Of a stretch of 64,000 nucleotides of DNA, positions 44,924 to 54,305 are shown piece after piece. The notes under the pieces are model-generated. The model had not been told where the DNA came from and ran no database searches. It worked only from the letters and a program-made list of their open reading frames with translations. The DNA lies in NCBI RefSeq assembly GCF_000021745.1, contig NC_011666.1:1364001-1428000 (forward strand). The letters run 5' to 3'. Both the position numbers and the translations under genes were made by a program. Numbering within the stretch: position 1 is the first letter of the stretch; each line of letters begins with the position of its first letter. The DNA is from Methylocella silvestris BL2 (GTDB taxonomy: Bacteria > Pseudomonadota > Alphaproteobacteria > Rhizobiales > Beijerinckiaceae).

Positions 44924-44945
44924 ATGATGTTATGTTATATCATTT
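44924..44945. promoter_or_regulatory. Zur-type operator before the zinc transporter operon
   Basis: ATGATGTTATGTTATATCAT is an imperfect palindrome close to the alphaproteobacterial Zur box (GTTATNNTATAAC-like core). It lies about 45-65 nt upstream of the first small ORF of the zinc ABC operon, in an AT-rich island between GC-rich genes. Confidence 0.65.
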
Positions 44946-44988
44946 GCGTGCCCCTCCCCGAGGCCGCCAGAGGTTCAACTGTCTGCAA

Positions 44989-45126
44989 ATGTTCAAAACG
45001 CGCCGCCTGCAAGACCCTTTTTCATCCGCGCTGATGGCCCGCGGAGCCGCGCAGCGTCTTCTCGCTGCAGGCGCCGTCATCGCCCTCCTCTGGATCGCCA
45101 TTTTCTGGGCGGTCTCCCTGCCATGA
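44989..45126 (+). CDS. Small membrane protein leading the zinc ABC operon
   Basis: 45 residues with one membrane segment (LLAAGAVIALLWIAIFWAVS). Its stop overlaps the ATG of the ATPase gene by 4 nt, so translational coupling is likely. ATG at 44989 follows the Zur-type operator. No known family; probably a co-expressed accessory or leader peptide. Confidence 0.55.
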   Translation: MFKTRRLQDPFSSALMARGAAQRLLAAGAVIALLWIAIFWAVSLP

Positions 45127-45878
45127 GCACGGCTGCGATCCGCTTCGAAAATGTGACCATCGCCTATGATCGTCATCCTGCCGTGCATCACGTGTCGGGC
45201 GCCTTCGCGCCGGGCAGCCTTACGGCGGTCGCGGGTCCCAACGGCGCCGGAAAATCGACGCTGCTCAAGGCGCTGATGGGCGAGATGCCGCTCGCCGCAG
45301 GCCGCATCGATCGTGGCGGCTTGGCGATCAGCGATTTCGGCTATCTGCCGCAGGCGGCCGAGATCGACCGCCATTTTCCGCTCTCCGTCGCAGAGGCGGT
45401 TCTGCTTGGCGCTTGGAAGGAAATCGGCGCGTTCGGCGCCGTGCCGGCCGGGGTCGCCACAAAGGCGCGCGAGGCGCTGTCGGCGGTCGGCCTGTCCGGC
45501 TTCGAGCGCCGTCCGATCGGCTCGCTGTCGGCGGGCCAGTTCCAGCGCGTCCTGTTCGCGCGGCTGCTTTTGCAGGACGCCCGCGTGCTTGTGCTCGACG
45601 AACCCTTCGCCGCCATCGACGCGCGCACCACTCGCGATCTTCTCGAGATCGTCCGGCGCTGGCATGGCGACGGGCGCACGGTGATCGCCGTGCTGCATGA
45701 TTTCGATCAGGTGCGCGCCTATTTTCCGCAAACGCTGCTGCTTGCGCGCGAAAAAATCGGCTGGGGACCGACGGAGGCCGCGCTCTCGCCCGGCAATCTG
45801 AAGCGGGCCGAGGCCATGCTCGAACGCATCGACGAAGACGCTCCTCCCTGCGCGCCGGCGAACGGAGCCGGCCATTGA
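45123..45878 (+). CDS. znuC: Zinc/manganese ABC transporter ATP-binding protein
   Basis: 251 residues. Walker A AGPNGAGKSTLLKALMG near residue 38, signature LSAGQFQRVLFARLLL near 140, Walker B VLVLDEPFAAIDART near 160 and the switch His in VIAVLHDFDQV near 195. Metal-family (ZnuC/AztA) ABC ATPase. Overlaps the permease gene by 4 nt. The symbol znuC is by function; aztA is the alternative name for this subfamily. Confidence 0.9.
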   Translation: MSTAAIRFENVTIAYDRHPAVHHVSGAFAPGSLTAVAGPNGAGKSTLLKALMGEMPLAAGRIDRGGLAISDFGYLPQAAEIDRHFPLSVAEAVLLGAWKEIGAFGAVPAGVATKAREALSAVGLSGFERRPIGSLSAGQFQRVLFARLLLQDARVLVLDEPFAAIDARTTRDLLEIVRRWHGDGRTVIAVLHDFDQVRAYFPQTLLLAREKIGWGPTEAALSPGNLKRAEAMLERIDEDAPPCAPANGAGH

Positions 45879-46747
45879 CCCTCTATGCGCTGATCGTCGA
45901 GCCCTTCGTCGACTATGGTTTCATGCGCCGCGCCCTCGTCGCCTCGATCGCGCTCGGGCTTGGCTCCGGTCCCGTCGGCGTGCTCCTCATGCTGCGGCGC
46001 ATGAGCCTCGTCGGCGACGCCATGAGCCATGCCGTTCTGCCAGGGGCCGCCATCGGCTTTCTTATCGCCGGCGGCCTGTCGTTGCCCGCCATGGGGCTCG
46101 GCGGGCTGATCGCCGGCCTCAGCGTTGCGCTCCTCTCCGGCCTCGTCAGCCGCACCACGGCGCTGAAGGAAGACGCCAGCTTCGCCAGTTTCTATCTGAC
46201 TTCACTCGCGCTCGGCGTGCTGATCGTCTCGCTGCGCGGCTCGAACATCGATCTTTTGCATGTGCTGTTCGGGACCATTCTGGCGATCGATTCGCAGGCG
46301 CTGTTTCTGGTCGGGGGAATCGCCTCTTTCACTCTGGCGACGCTTGCCCTCGTCTACCGCCCGCTTGTCGCGGAATGTTTCGATCCTGGCTTTTTGCGCG
46401 CGGTCGGTGGGCGCGGGTCGGCCTATCATTTTCTGTTTCTGTTTCTCGTCGTGCTCAATCTGGTCGCGGGATTTCAGGCGCTCGGCACGCTGATGGCGGT
46501 CGGCATGATGATGCTGCCGGCCGCCGTCGCCGGCCTCTGGGCGCGCTCGCTTCCCGGCATGGCGGCGATCGCCGCCGCCTCCGCCGCTTTTTCCGGGCTT
46601 GCCGGATTGATCGTCTCCTTCCATTTCGGCTTCGCCTCGGGGCCGACGATCATCCTCACCGCCAGCCTGCTCTACGCCGCCTCGCTGCTGCTCAGCCCTT
46701 CCGGCGCTTTGCGGCGGCTGTTCCCGCGTCCGCATCTTGCGGGCTGA
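45875..46747 (+). CDS. znuB: Zinc/manganese ABC transporter permease
   Basis: 290 residues with 8-9 membrane segments (ABC-3 family). RRMSLVGDAMSHAVLPGAAI near residue 45 is the conserved cytoplasmic loop that contacts the ATPase; LVGGIASFTLATLALVYRPL and GTLMAVGMMMLPAAVAGLWA are further family segments. Middle gene of the three-gene import operon. Confidence 0.9.
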   Translation: MTLYALIVEPFVDYGFMRRALVASIALGLGSGPVGVLLMLRRMSLVGDAMSHAVLPGAAIGFLIAGGLSLPAMGLGGLIAGLSVALLSGLVSRTTALKEDASFASFYLTSLALGVLIVSLRGSNIDLLHVLFGTILAIDSQALFLVGGIASFTLATLALVYRPLVAECFDPGFLRAVGGRGSAYHFLFLFLVVLNLVAGFQALGTLMAVGMMMLPAAVAGLWARSLPGMAAIAAASAAFSGLAGLIVSFHFGFASGPTIILTASLLYAASLLLSPSGALRRLFPRPHLAG

Positions 46748-46767
46748 ATTTCGCCAAGGAGCCTTCC

Positions 46768-47688
46768 ATGCGCTACGCAAATCTGATCGCCCGGCTGCTC
46801 GCCTCCGCCGCCCTCGGCGCCGCAGCCTCCGCCGCTTCCGCCAGGACGCTTGACGTCGTCGCGAGCTTCACCGTCCTCGCCGACGTCGTGCAACAGGTCG
46901 GCGGCGATCATGTGCGCGTCAAAAGCCTGGTGCCGGCGAATGGCGACCCGCATGAATTCGAGCCCTCGCCGAATGACGCGAAGGCCATCAAGAGCGCCGA
47001 TGTCACCTTCGTCAGTGGCGAGGGTCTTGAAAGCTGGTTTCAGCGGCTCGCCAAAGCGGCGGGCTATAACGGCAAGCCCGTCGTCGCCTCAAATGGCGTG
47101 AAGACGCAGAAGATGGAGGAGGACGGCAAGACCGTCACCGATCCGCATGTCTGGAACACTCCGCTGAATGTGATCGTCTGGACTGGCAATATTGAAAAGG
47201 CGCTCGCCGCCGCGGACCCGCAGGACGCCGCCGACTTCAAGGCCAACGCCGCGAAATATGTGCAGGAGCTTCAAGACCTTAACGCCTACGCCCACGCGAA
47301 ATTCGACGCGACGCCGAAGGATCTCCGAAAGGTGCTGACCAGCCATGACGCTTTTGGCTATTTCGGCAAGGAATATGGCGTGACCTTCCTGTCACCGCTC
47401 GGCCTTTCGACGGAAACGGAAGCCTCGGCCGCCGGCGTCGCCAAATTGATCGACCAGATCAGACGCGAAAAGGTGAAAATCTATTTCATCGAGAACTCGA
47501 ACGACCCGCGGCTGGTCAAGCAGATCGCCGAGGCGACGGGCGCAGAGCCGGGCGGCGTGCTCTATGTTGAATCGCTTTCGCCGCCCGACGGTCCCGCGCC
47601 GACCTACGCCAGGATGCTGCGCAATAGCGTCGACAAGATCGCCGACGCCATCGCCAAACAGTCCTCGGCGGCGGCGGAGAGCCGCTGA
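46768..47688 (+). CDS. znuA: Zinc-binding periplasmic protein of the ABC transporter
   Basis: 306 residues; ATG at 46768 with CAAGGAG upstream, 20 nt after the permease. Signal peptide ends near ASARTLDVV. Cluster A-I metal-binding fold with candidate ligands in ANGDPHEFEPSPND, TDPHVWNTPLN, LTSHDAFGYFGKEYG and the Asp/Glu of IENSNDPRL. The His-rich loop of classical ZnuA is absent, which, with the C-terminal ESLSPPDGPAPTYARM, is closer to the AztC type. Zinc specificity is supported by the Zur-like operator. Confidence 0.88.
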   Translation: MRYANLIARLLASAALGAAASAASARTLDVVASFTVLADVVQQVGGDHVRVKSLVPANGDPHEFEPSPNDAKAIKSADVTFVSGEGLESWFQRLAKAAGYNGKPVVASNGVKTQKMEEDGKTVTDPHVWNTPLNVIVWTGNIEKALAAADPQDAADFKANAAKYVQELQDLNAYAHAKFDATPKDLRKVLTSHDAFGYFGKEYGVTFLSPLGLSTETEASAAGVAKLIDQIRREKVKIYFIENSNDPRLVKQIAEATGAEPGGVLYVESLSPPDGPAPTYARMLRNSVDKIADAIAKQSSAAAESR

Positions 47689-47708
47689 TCGGAGAGCGGC
47701 GCCTCCGT

Positions 47709-47939
47709 CTACTCTTCGTCGTTTGGGATCAGCATGATGGCGAAGGCCATTTGCAGGCCGCCGAAACTGAAGCTGAACGAGGCGGCCAGCAGCGTGAGCC
47801 AGAGCCATTTCTGGCTCGATCGTCCGATCAAGGTGCCAATATGGGCGACGTCCAGCGTGACGATGGCGATCACAGCGCAAAGGCCGATCGCAATGCCGAT
47901 CAGCGCATGGCGGAGCAGGAATTTGACATGCTCTGGCAT
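47709..47939 (-). CDS. Small membrane protein
   Basis: 76 residues with two membrane segments (ALIGIAIGLCAVIAIVTLDV and LWLTLLAASFSFSFGGLQMA). Convergent with the zinc transporter operon. No known function. Confidence 0.6.
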   Translation of the reverse strand: MPEHVKFLLRHALIGIAIGLCAVIAIVTLDVAHIGTLIGRSSQKWLWLTLLAASFSFSFGGLQMAFAIMLIPNDEE

Positions 47940-48137
47940 CGGATCTTTGCCGTCCCGCCTGACGCCCGGGTTTCCCGCGTCTCATGGAAAACGAATTATA
48001 GCGCAAACGGTTCACATTGGCCCGCGCCAAGAAGGCAGCGTTTCGCCGCGCCCCCCTGAGCGCTCTCCCGGGCGTGCGCTTCCAGGCAAAATGAGCTATG
48101 CGGAACCTCGACCAATCGACGCAGGAGACCGCCAGCC

Positions 48138-48461
48138 ATGTTCATCGCCATGAATCGATTCAAAGTCCTGAAGGACCAGACGCAAGCCTTCGAGGACGTC
48201 TGGCGCAATCGCGACTCGCAGTTGAACACGGTTCCGGGCTTTATCGAATTCCATTTGCTGCGGGGGCCGGAGCGGGAGGATCACATCCTCTATTCTTCGC
48301 ACACACTGTTCGACAGCCAGGATGATTTCACCGCCTGGACCAAATCCGAACAGTTCCGGGCTGCGCATCGGAACGCCGGCGATCAAAAGCCGAAAACCCT
48401 CGGCCATCCCGAGTTCGAAGGATTTGAGGTGATCCAGACCGTCGAGAAGGCTCCGGCCTGA
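48138..48461 (+). CDS. Antibiotic-biosynthesis-monooxygenase/IsdG-like protein
   Basis: 107 residues, dimeric alpha+beta barrel type. FIAMNRFKVLKDQTQAFEDV, the Asn-containing start and FIEFHLLRGPEREDHILYSS with HTLFDSQDDFTAWTKSEQF fit the ABM/HmoA family, some members of which degrade haem. The likely haem-ligand His in RAAHRNAG is present. Whether it is a haem oxygenase or another small-molecule monooxygenase is open. Confidence 0.8.
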   Translation: MFIAMNRFKVLKDQTQAFEDVWRNRDSQLNTVPGFIEFHLLRGPEREDHILYSSHTLFDSQDDFTAWTKSEQFRAAHRNAGDQKPKTLGHPEFEGFEVIQTVEKAPA

Positions 48462-48531
48462 CCCTGCCCTGCCCGGCATTCGCCCGGCCGCCCCAGCCAT
48501 AGCGCCGTCGAAATCACAAGATCGGGGAATC

Positions 48532-51360
48532 ATGGAGAGAGCCGACGCGCTCGCCGACCCCTCCGTCCTTGACGCCGAGGACGTAGCGAGAGGCGTTGGC
48601 GCCGACCTCGAACGCGGGCTGACCGCGAAGGAGGCCGCGCGCCGTCTCGCGGAAGACGGCCCGAACGAACTTCGTGCGGCGCCGCGACCGCCCGTCTGGC
48701 GCCGAATCCTCGCGCAATTCGATGATCCGCTCATCTATCTCCTGATGGGCGCTATCGTCGTCGCGCTCGTCGCCTGGGTGATCGAGGGAAGAGCCGGCTG
48801 GCCGGTGGACGCTGTCGTCATTTTGATTGTGGTGTCGCTCAACGGGCTTCTCGGTTATCTGCAGGCGGCGAAGGCCGAAAACGCGGTGGCCGCTCTGGCT
48901 CGGATGACGGCCGTCACCTCGGCGGTCATGCGCGATGGCCATCCGCTGCGCACGCCAAGCGCCGAACTTGTGCGTGGCGATCTGCTCTTGCTGAGCGAGG
49001 GGGACGCGGTCGGGGCGGACGCGCGCCTCATCAGCGCGGCGTCGCTGCGCGTCCAGGAAGCCTCGCTGACGGGAGAAAGCGAAGCGGTGTTGAAAGACGC
49101 CGCGACGCTGCGCCAGCCGGCGGCGATCGGCGACCGGCGCGATATGGTCTTCAAGGGAACGACGGTTGTCCGGGGCGGCGGACGCGCCGTCGTCACCGCC
49201 ACCGGGACGGACAGCCAGATCGGCGCGATCGCCGAATTGCTCAAGGCGACGGCGCCGAAGCCGACGCCGCTGGAGCGCGAAATCAGCCATCTCGGCCGCA
49301 TGCTGGGGCTGGCCGTCATCGTTATTTGCGTCGTGGTGGCCGGAACGGTTCTCGTCTCATCCGAGATCCACAGCGCGCATGACGTCATCACGATCCTGCT
49401 GCTCGCCGTATCCCTCGCGGTCGCCGCCGTTCCGGAAGGGCTGCCGGCGACGCTGACCGTCGTGCTCGCTCTCGGGGTGCAGCGGATGGCGAAGCGCAAC
49501 GCCATCGTCAAGGAGCTGTCCTCCGTGGAGACGCTCGGCTCCGCTTCGGTCATCGCTTCGGACAAGACCGGCACCCTGACGCGCTCGGAAATGACCATCG
49601 AGCGCGTGATAACCGCTTCCGGCTCGGCCCGCATCACGGGCGTCGGCTACGCGCCGATCGGACGGCTGGAACAGGGGGACGAAACGCGCGCAGCCATGGC
49701 GCGACAGGAGCAAATCGTCGTGCTCAGCGGCGGCAGTCTCGCAGGCGACGCCGATCTGCGCCAATCCGACGATGGGGCGTGGGAGATCGAGGGCGAGCCG
49801 ACCGAAGCCGCGTTCCTCGTGGCGGAGCGCAAGCTCGGCCTGACGGATTGGCGCCGCGGGCGCTTCGCGAGGGTCGCGCTGATCCCATTTACGTCCGAGC
49901 GCAAAATGATGTCGACGATCGAAATCGACCGCGAACACGCCGACGAACGCGTCATCATCGCCAAGGGCGCGCCGGACGTGCTGCTGGAGCGATGCACGCG
50001 GCTGCGCGTCGGCGCGGAGGTCGTGGCGCTCGACGGCGCCTGGAAAGCGCGGCTTCTCGCCGACGTCGACGGCCTGTCCGATGCGGCGCTGCGCCCGCTC
50101 GCCGTCGCCTATCGTCCGCTCGACCCCGGCGAGCTGCCGCAAGCCCTCGAAGAGCTGGAGAGCGATCTCATCTACGGCGGCGCCGTCGGCATGATCGATC
50201 CGCCGCGCGCGGAGGCGGCCAGCGCGATCCACGAGGCGCATCGAGCCGGCGTGCGCGTGATCATGATCACGGGCGACCATCCACGCACGGCTGCGCGCAT
50301 CGCCGCGGATCTCGGCATTGTGAGCGCCGGGTCGCCGGTGCTGACCGGCCCCGAGCTGGACGCCTTTGACGATGAGGATTTCGCCAAAGCCGCCCGCGAA
50401 ACATCGGTCTATGCGCGCGTCGCGCCGGTCCACAAGCTCCGCATCGTCGCCGCTCTGCAGGCGAACGGAGATGTCGTCGCCATGACGGGGGACGGCGTCA
50501 ACGACGCGCCGGCGCTGAAGGCCGCCGATATCGGCGTCGCCATGGGCGTCAATGGAACCGAGGCGACCAAGGAAGCGGCCAAGATGGTGCTCGCCGACGA
50601 CAATTTCGCCACCATCGTCGCGGCCGTGACCGAGGGCCGCGCCATCTACGACAATATCCGCAAATGTCTGCGTTATCTGCTCTCGTCCAACATGGGCGAA
50701 GTGCTGACGGTCTTTTTTGGCGTCGTCGGGGCGGCGCTCATCGGGCTCCAGGGCGCCGCCGGCTATGGCGGATTGGCGCTTCCTTTGCTCGCCACGCAAT
50801 TGCTGTGGATCAATTTGCTCACCGACTCCGGCCCCGCGCTCGCCCTCGGCGTCGACCCTGCGACGGACGACGTCATGGCCCGCAAGCCGCGGCGGCCGCG
50901 CGAGCGGATCATCGACGCCTCCATGTGGGCGGAAATTCTCTTGACCGGCGCCGCAGTGGCGATCGTGACGCTTTTGACGATCGATATCTATTTGCCGGGC
51001 GGCTTGATCGAGGGCTCGCGCGACCTCGCCAATGCGCGCACGGCGGGCTTCACGACGCTCGTGCTCGCGCAATTATTCAACTGTTTCGCGTCGCGCTCCG
51101 AGGCCTCAAGCGCCTTTGCGCATCTCTTCGTCAATCGCTGGCTCTGGGGCGCAATCGTCTTGTCGGCTGCTCTGCAGGTCGCGGTCGTCCACGTCCCCTT
51201 CCTCAACCTGGCGATGGGAACCGCGCCGCTGACGCTCGATCAATGGCTGGTCTGCATCGGCCTCGCGAGCGTGGTGCTGTGGTTCAGCGAAGCGCGCAAG
51301 CTGGCGCGCTTCACCCTTAGCCGCAGCGTCCTCGCGCAGCAGCCGCCCAGGCCAGCCTAA
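48532..51360 (+). CDS. Cation-transporting P-type ATPase (P2 type, Ca2+/H+-like)
   Basis: 942 residues with the full P-type plan: N-terminal cation_ATPase_N (DLERGLTAKEAARRLAEDG), actuator TGES in ASLTGESEAVLKD, membrane segment 4 VAAVPEGLPATLTVVLALG, phosphorylation site ASDKTGTLTRSEM (Asp near 344), nucleotide loop KGAPDVLLERC, hinge TGDGVNDAPALKAADIGVAM near 651, and C-terminal cation_ATPase_C membrane segments. PEGLP in segment 4 fits calcium-type P2A pumps. Ion specificity was not tested. Sits directly after the ABM protein. Confidence 0.92.
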   Translation: MERADALADPSVLDAEDVARGVGADLERGLTAKEAARRLAEDGPNELRAAPRPPVWRRILAQFDDPLIYLLMGAIVVALVAWVIEGRAGWPVDAVVILIVVSLNGLLGYLQAAKAENAVAALARMTAVTSAVMRDGHPLRTPSAELVRGDLLLLSEGDAVGADARLISAASLRVQEASLTGESEAVLKDAATLRQPAAIGDRRDMVFKGTTVVRGGGRAVVTATGTDSQIGAIAELLKATAPKPTPLEREISHLGRMLGLAVIVICVVVAGTVLVSSEIHSAHDVITILLLAVSLAVAAVPEGLPATLTVVLALGVQRMAKRNAIVKELSSVETLGSASVIASDKTGTLTRSEMTIERVITASGSARITGVGYAPIGRLEQGDETRAAMARQEQIVVLSGGSLAGDADLRQSDDGAWEIEGEPTEAAFLVAERKLGLTDWRRGRFARVALIPFTSERKMMSTIEIDREHADERVIIAKGAPDVLLERCTRLRVGAEVVALDGAWKARLLADVDGLSDAALRPLAVAYRPLDPGELPQALEELESDLIYGGAVGMIDPPRAEAASAIHEAHRAGVRVIMITGDHPRTAARIAADLGIVSAGSPVLTGPELDAFDDEDFAKAARETSVYARVAPVHKLRIVAALQANGDVVAMTGDGVNDAPALKAADIGVAMGVNGTEATKEAAKMVLADDNFATIVAAVTEGRAIYDNIRKCLRYLLSSNMGEVLTVFFGVVGAALIGLQGAAGYGGLALPLLATQLLWINLLTDSGPALALGVDPATDDVMARKPRRPRERIIDASMWAEILLTGAAVAIVTLLTIDIYLPGGLIEGSRDLANARTAGFTTLVLAQLFNCFASRSEASSAFAHLFVNRWLWGAIVLSAALQVAVVHVPFLNLAMGTAPLTLDQWLVCIGLASVVLWFSEARKLARFTLSRSVLAQQPPRPA

Positions 51361-51371
51361 GCTGCTTGCGC

Positions 51372-52193
51372 CTAATGGTGAGCCGCTTCTTTTTGCGGTT
51401 CGCCGGCTTGCGGCCTTGGCCGGCCGCGGTCGCCGACGAGGTCCCAGCGCGTGCCGAACACCGTGTCGCAGATGCCGGGGCTGCCAAAGCCGTCGCTGAA
51501 GCTGACATTGCTGCGGCGATGATGCTCCGCATGTGCCTTGCTGGTCGAAAGCCCGGCGAGCGCGCCATAGAAGCGGCCCTTCAGCCCGCCCAGGCCGCGC
51601 GGCAGCTTCACCGAGAAATCATAGCCGGAATGTTCGTAAAGCCCGCCGATCGCGCCGAGACTGGCGACGAGCAGATGGAAGAACACATCGGCGCCGGCGA
51701 ACACCAGCATCAAGGGAATAAGATAGGGCAGCACGATCTCGAGGAAGAAATCGACGTGGCCCATATAGCAGGCGCTGATCGCCCGGCTCGCTCCGGTCGA
51801 ATGATGCACGCTATGCCCGAGTTTGCGGATCCAGCCCGGCCGATGCAGCAGGAAACGGTGCGAGATATATTGCACGACATCGTGCCCGACGCCCATCGCG
51901 ACCATGGCCGCGATGAAATGCAGCGGATTGAGATGCGCCGCGCCGACGAAGGCGAGGCCCAAAAATTCGAGCGCCGCCATTGAGGGAAGCAGGATGAAAA
52001 ACTGATTGATCAGCACGCGCGGCAAAAGCTCGAAATAGCTCATGCGTTCGACCGAACGCATCTTATAGGCGCTCATGTGTCCGGTGCGGTCGCACCATTC
52101 GAACCACAGGCCGACGCCGTGGTAGACGACCATTTGGACCAGGAAGGCCAGAACGGAGAGCGGGATGGGCAGAGCGCCGTTCGCGTCAGTCAA
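51372..52193 (-). CDS. Sterol desaturase/fatty-acid hydroxylase-family membrane protein
   Basis: 273 residues, several membrane segments, and the di-iron histidine boxes: GHDVVQYISHRFLLH near 105, LGHSVHHSTGASRAI near 125 and KAHAEHHRRSNVSF near 220. These belong to the fatty-acid hydroxylase superfamily. Product may be hydroxylated sterol-like or hopanoid-type lipid, which would suit a methanotroph, but this is inference. Confidence 0.87.
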   Translation of the reverse strand: MTDANGALPIPLSVLAFLVQMVVYHGVGLWFEWCDRTGHMSAYKMRSVERMSYFELLPRVLINQFFILLPSMAALEFLGLAFVGAAHLNPLHFIAAMVAMGVGHDVVQYISHRFLLHRPGWIRKLGHSVHHSTGASRAISACYMGHVDFFLEIVLPYLIPLMLVFAGADVFFHLLVASLGAIGGLYEHSGYDFSVKLPRGLGGLKGRFYGALAGLSTSKAHAEHHRRSNVSFSDGFGSPGICDTVFGTRWDLVGDRGRPRPQAGEPQKEAAHH

Positions 52194-52512
52194 GTCGAGC
52201 GTCCTTTCCGGTGCGGAATATCATTCTTCATCCTTAAATCAGCGCGGGTCTATCCGGCGCTCCGCCCGTCGCACGGTCCGGGCGGCGCGGCTTTGTCGAC
52301 CAATTACGCGCCTTTCGATTTGATTCAACGCATAAATTCAAGCGAAATCAGCGCAACTTTTGTATCATGATGTAACGCATCTCTTTGTTTCATCACGCGA
52401 TATTTGGAATTGCTCCAAATGCTCCGGGCTTTTTTACAAGCTGCGCCCTTGCCAATCGGAGCGAATAAATTACGACAGGCTCCGCCCGAAGCCGCTGAAG
52501 GACAGGAACGCC
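52194..52512. promoter_or_regulatory. Intergenic region upstream of pyrE
   Basis: No gene. The segment 52320-52420 is AT-rich and promoter-like; it lies between the divergent desaturase and pyrE genes and probably serves both. Confidence 0.4.
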
Positions 52513-53205
52513 GTGACCCAGCCCTCCCTCGAAAAACAGACCATCGCCCGGGAAACCGCAAAGATGCTGATCGAGGTGGAGGCGATCCTTTTCAATCCGC
52601 AAAAGCCCTTCATCTTCACCTCCGGCTGGGCGAGCCCCGTCTATACCGACATGCGCAAGCTGATCTCCTTCCCGCGGCTACGCGGCCGGCTGCTGGACTT
52701 CGCCGTGACGACGATCGAGCGCGAAATCGGCTATGAGCAGCTGGATATCGTCGCCGGCGGCGAGACGGCCGGCATTCCCTACGCGGCGTGGCTGTCCGAG
52801 CGGCTGATGCTGCCGATGCAATATGTCCGCAAGAAGCCGAAGGGCTTTGGCCGCAACGCCCGCATCGAGGGCGTGCTGCAAGACGGCGCCCGGACGCTGC
52901 TGGTCGAGGATCTCGCCAGCGACGGCCGCAGCAAGGTCAGCTTCTGCGAGGCGCTGCGCGAGGCGGGCCAAAAATGCGACCATGTCTTCGTGTTTTTCTT
53001 CTACGGCATCTTTCCGGAAGCAGCCAAAGTCATGGCCGACCTTGGCGTCACGCTTCATCATCTTGTCACCTGGCGCGACATTCTGGAGGTTGCGCGGGCG
53101 GAGCGATATTTTGAGAAAGCGACGCTGGACGAAGTCGAGGCCTTTTTGAACGAGCCGGCCAAATGGTCGGCGGCCCATGGCGGGATCGCCGCGTTCAAAA
53201 GCTGA
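52513..53205 (+). CDS. pyrE: Orotate phosphoribosyltransferase
   Basis: 230 residues from GTG at 52513, preceded by AAGGACAGGA; the longer upstream frame has no ribosome site. [20 protein letters not shown] and [20 protein letters not shown] near residue 75, and the PRPP-binding loop [17 protein letters not shown] near 130 identify a PRTase of the orotate type. It makes OMP from orotate and PRPP in pyrimidine synthesis. Followed by nitronate monooxygenase 33 nt downstream. Confidence 0.92.
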   Translation: MTQPSLEKQTIARETAKMLIEVEAILFNPQKPFIFTSGWASPVYTDMRKLISFPRLRGRLLDFAVTTIEREIGYEQLDIVAGGETAGIPYAAWLSERLMLPMQYVRKKPKGFGRNARIEGVLQDGARTLLVEDLASDGRSKVSFCEALREAGQKCDHVFVFFFYGIFPEAAKVMADLGVTLHHLVTWRDILEVARAERYFEKATLDEVEAFLNEPAKWSAAHGGIAAFKS

Positions 53206-53238
53206 GGGCGGCAAGCCCATCCGCGCCGGAGCGAAGCG

Positions 53239-54303
53239 TTGAATTCATTCTTGCAGAATCTTCAGATCGATCTTCCCATCATTCAGGCGCCGATGGCGGG
53301 GACCTCGACGCCGCAACTGGCCGCAGCCGTCTCCAATGCCGGCGGTCTCGGCTCCATTGGGCTTGGCGCGAGCGACGCCGCCAGCGCGCGCGCCATGCTT
53401 GCGGCGACTCGCGCGGCGACCAACCGGCCCTTCAACGTCAATCTGTTCTGTCACGCTCCGGCGCGGCGGGACCGTGAGCGGGAGACGGCGTGGCTGCGCC
53501 GTCTCGCCCCACGCTTCGAAGCGTTCGGCGCCGAGCCGCTGCAGGAGCTGCAGGAGCCATACACGAGCTTCGTCGCGGACGACGCCATGCTGGCGGCGCT
53601 GCTGGAAGCGCGGCCAAAGGTCGTCAGCTTTCATTTCGGATTGCCCGACGGCGACCGCATCGAAGCGCTGCGCGCCATCGGCGCGACGCTGTTTGCGACG
53701 GCGACCAGCCTCAAAGAAGCCGAAACCGCGGTCGCGGCTGGGGTGGATGCGATTGTCGCACAGGGTTTCGAGGCTGGCGGCCATCGCGGCGTGTTCGATC
53801 CGGCCGCCCCCGACGACAGGCTCGGAACGCTTGCGCTGACCCGCCTGCTGGCGCGGCGGCTCGATGCGCCGGTCATCGCGGCGGGCGGGATCATGGATGG
53901 CGCCGGCGTCGCGGCCGCATTGAAGCTTGGCGCGGCCGCCGCGCAGCTCGGCACGGCGTTTATCGGATGCCCGGAATCGAATGCCGACGCGGCCTATCGC
54001 GCCGCGCTGTTCAGCCCGAGCGCATCGCATACGATCATGACCTCGGCCATTTCCGGCCGGCCGGCGCGCTGCCTCGCCAATGAATTTACCCGCTTCGGCG
54101 AAGAGATCGCGGATGCGCCCCGCCCCGACTATCCGATCGCTTATGACGCCGGCAAGGCGCTCAACGCCGCGGCAAAGGCCAAAAATCACGGCGGTTACGG
54201 CGCGCAATGGGCGGGTCAAGGCGCGCCGCTCGCCCGCGCCGTGCCGGCGGCGGAGCTGATGAGATCGCTTCGCAGCGAGCTGGAAGAAGCGCTGCGAGGT
54301 TGA
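53239..54303 (+). CDS. Nitronate monooxygenase (NMO/2-nitropropane dioxygenase family)
   Basis: 354 residues from TTG at 53239 (GGAG upstream). FMN-binding TIM barrel: [36 protein letters not shown] near 40, [19 protein letters not shown] near 175 (His as catalytic base), [19 protein letters not shown] near 215 and [13 protein letters not shown]. Oxidises alkyl nitronates to carbonyl and nitrite. Same strand as pyrE, 33 nt apart. Confidence 0.9.
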   Translation: MNSFLQNLQIDLPIIQAPMAGTSTPQLAAAVSNAGGLGSIGLGASDAASARAMLAATRAATNRPFNVNLFCHAPARRDRERETAWLRRLAPRFEAFGAEPLQELQEPYTSFVADDAMLAALLEARPKVVSFHFGLPDGDRIEALRAIGATLFATATSLKEAETAVAAGVDAIVAQGFEAGGHRGVFDPAAPDDRLGTLALTRLLARRLDAPVIAAGGIMDGAGVAAALKLGAAAAQLGTAFIGCPESNADAAYRAALFSPSASHTIMTSAISGRPARCLANEFTRFGEEIADAPRPDYPIAYDAGKALNAAAKAKNHGGYGAQWAGQGAPLARAVPAAELMRSLRSELEEALRG

Positions 54304-54305
54304 GC

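Noticed and set aside
49357-51072. Long minus-strand open frame opposite the P-type ATPase
   Set aside because: Antisense shadow; no recognisable domain.
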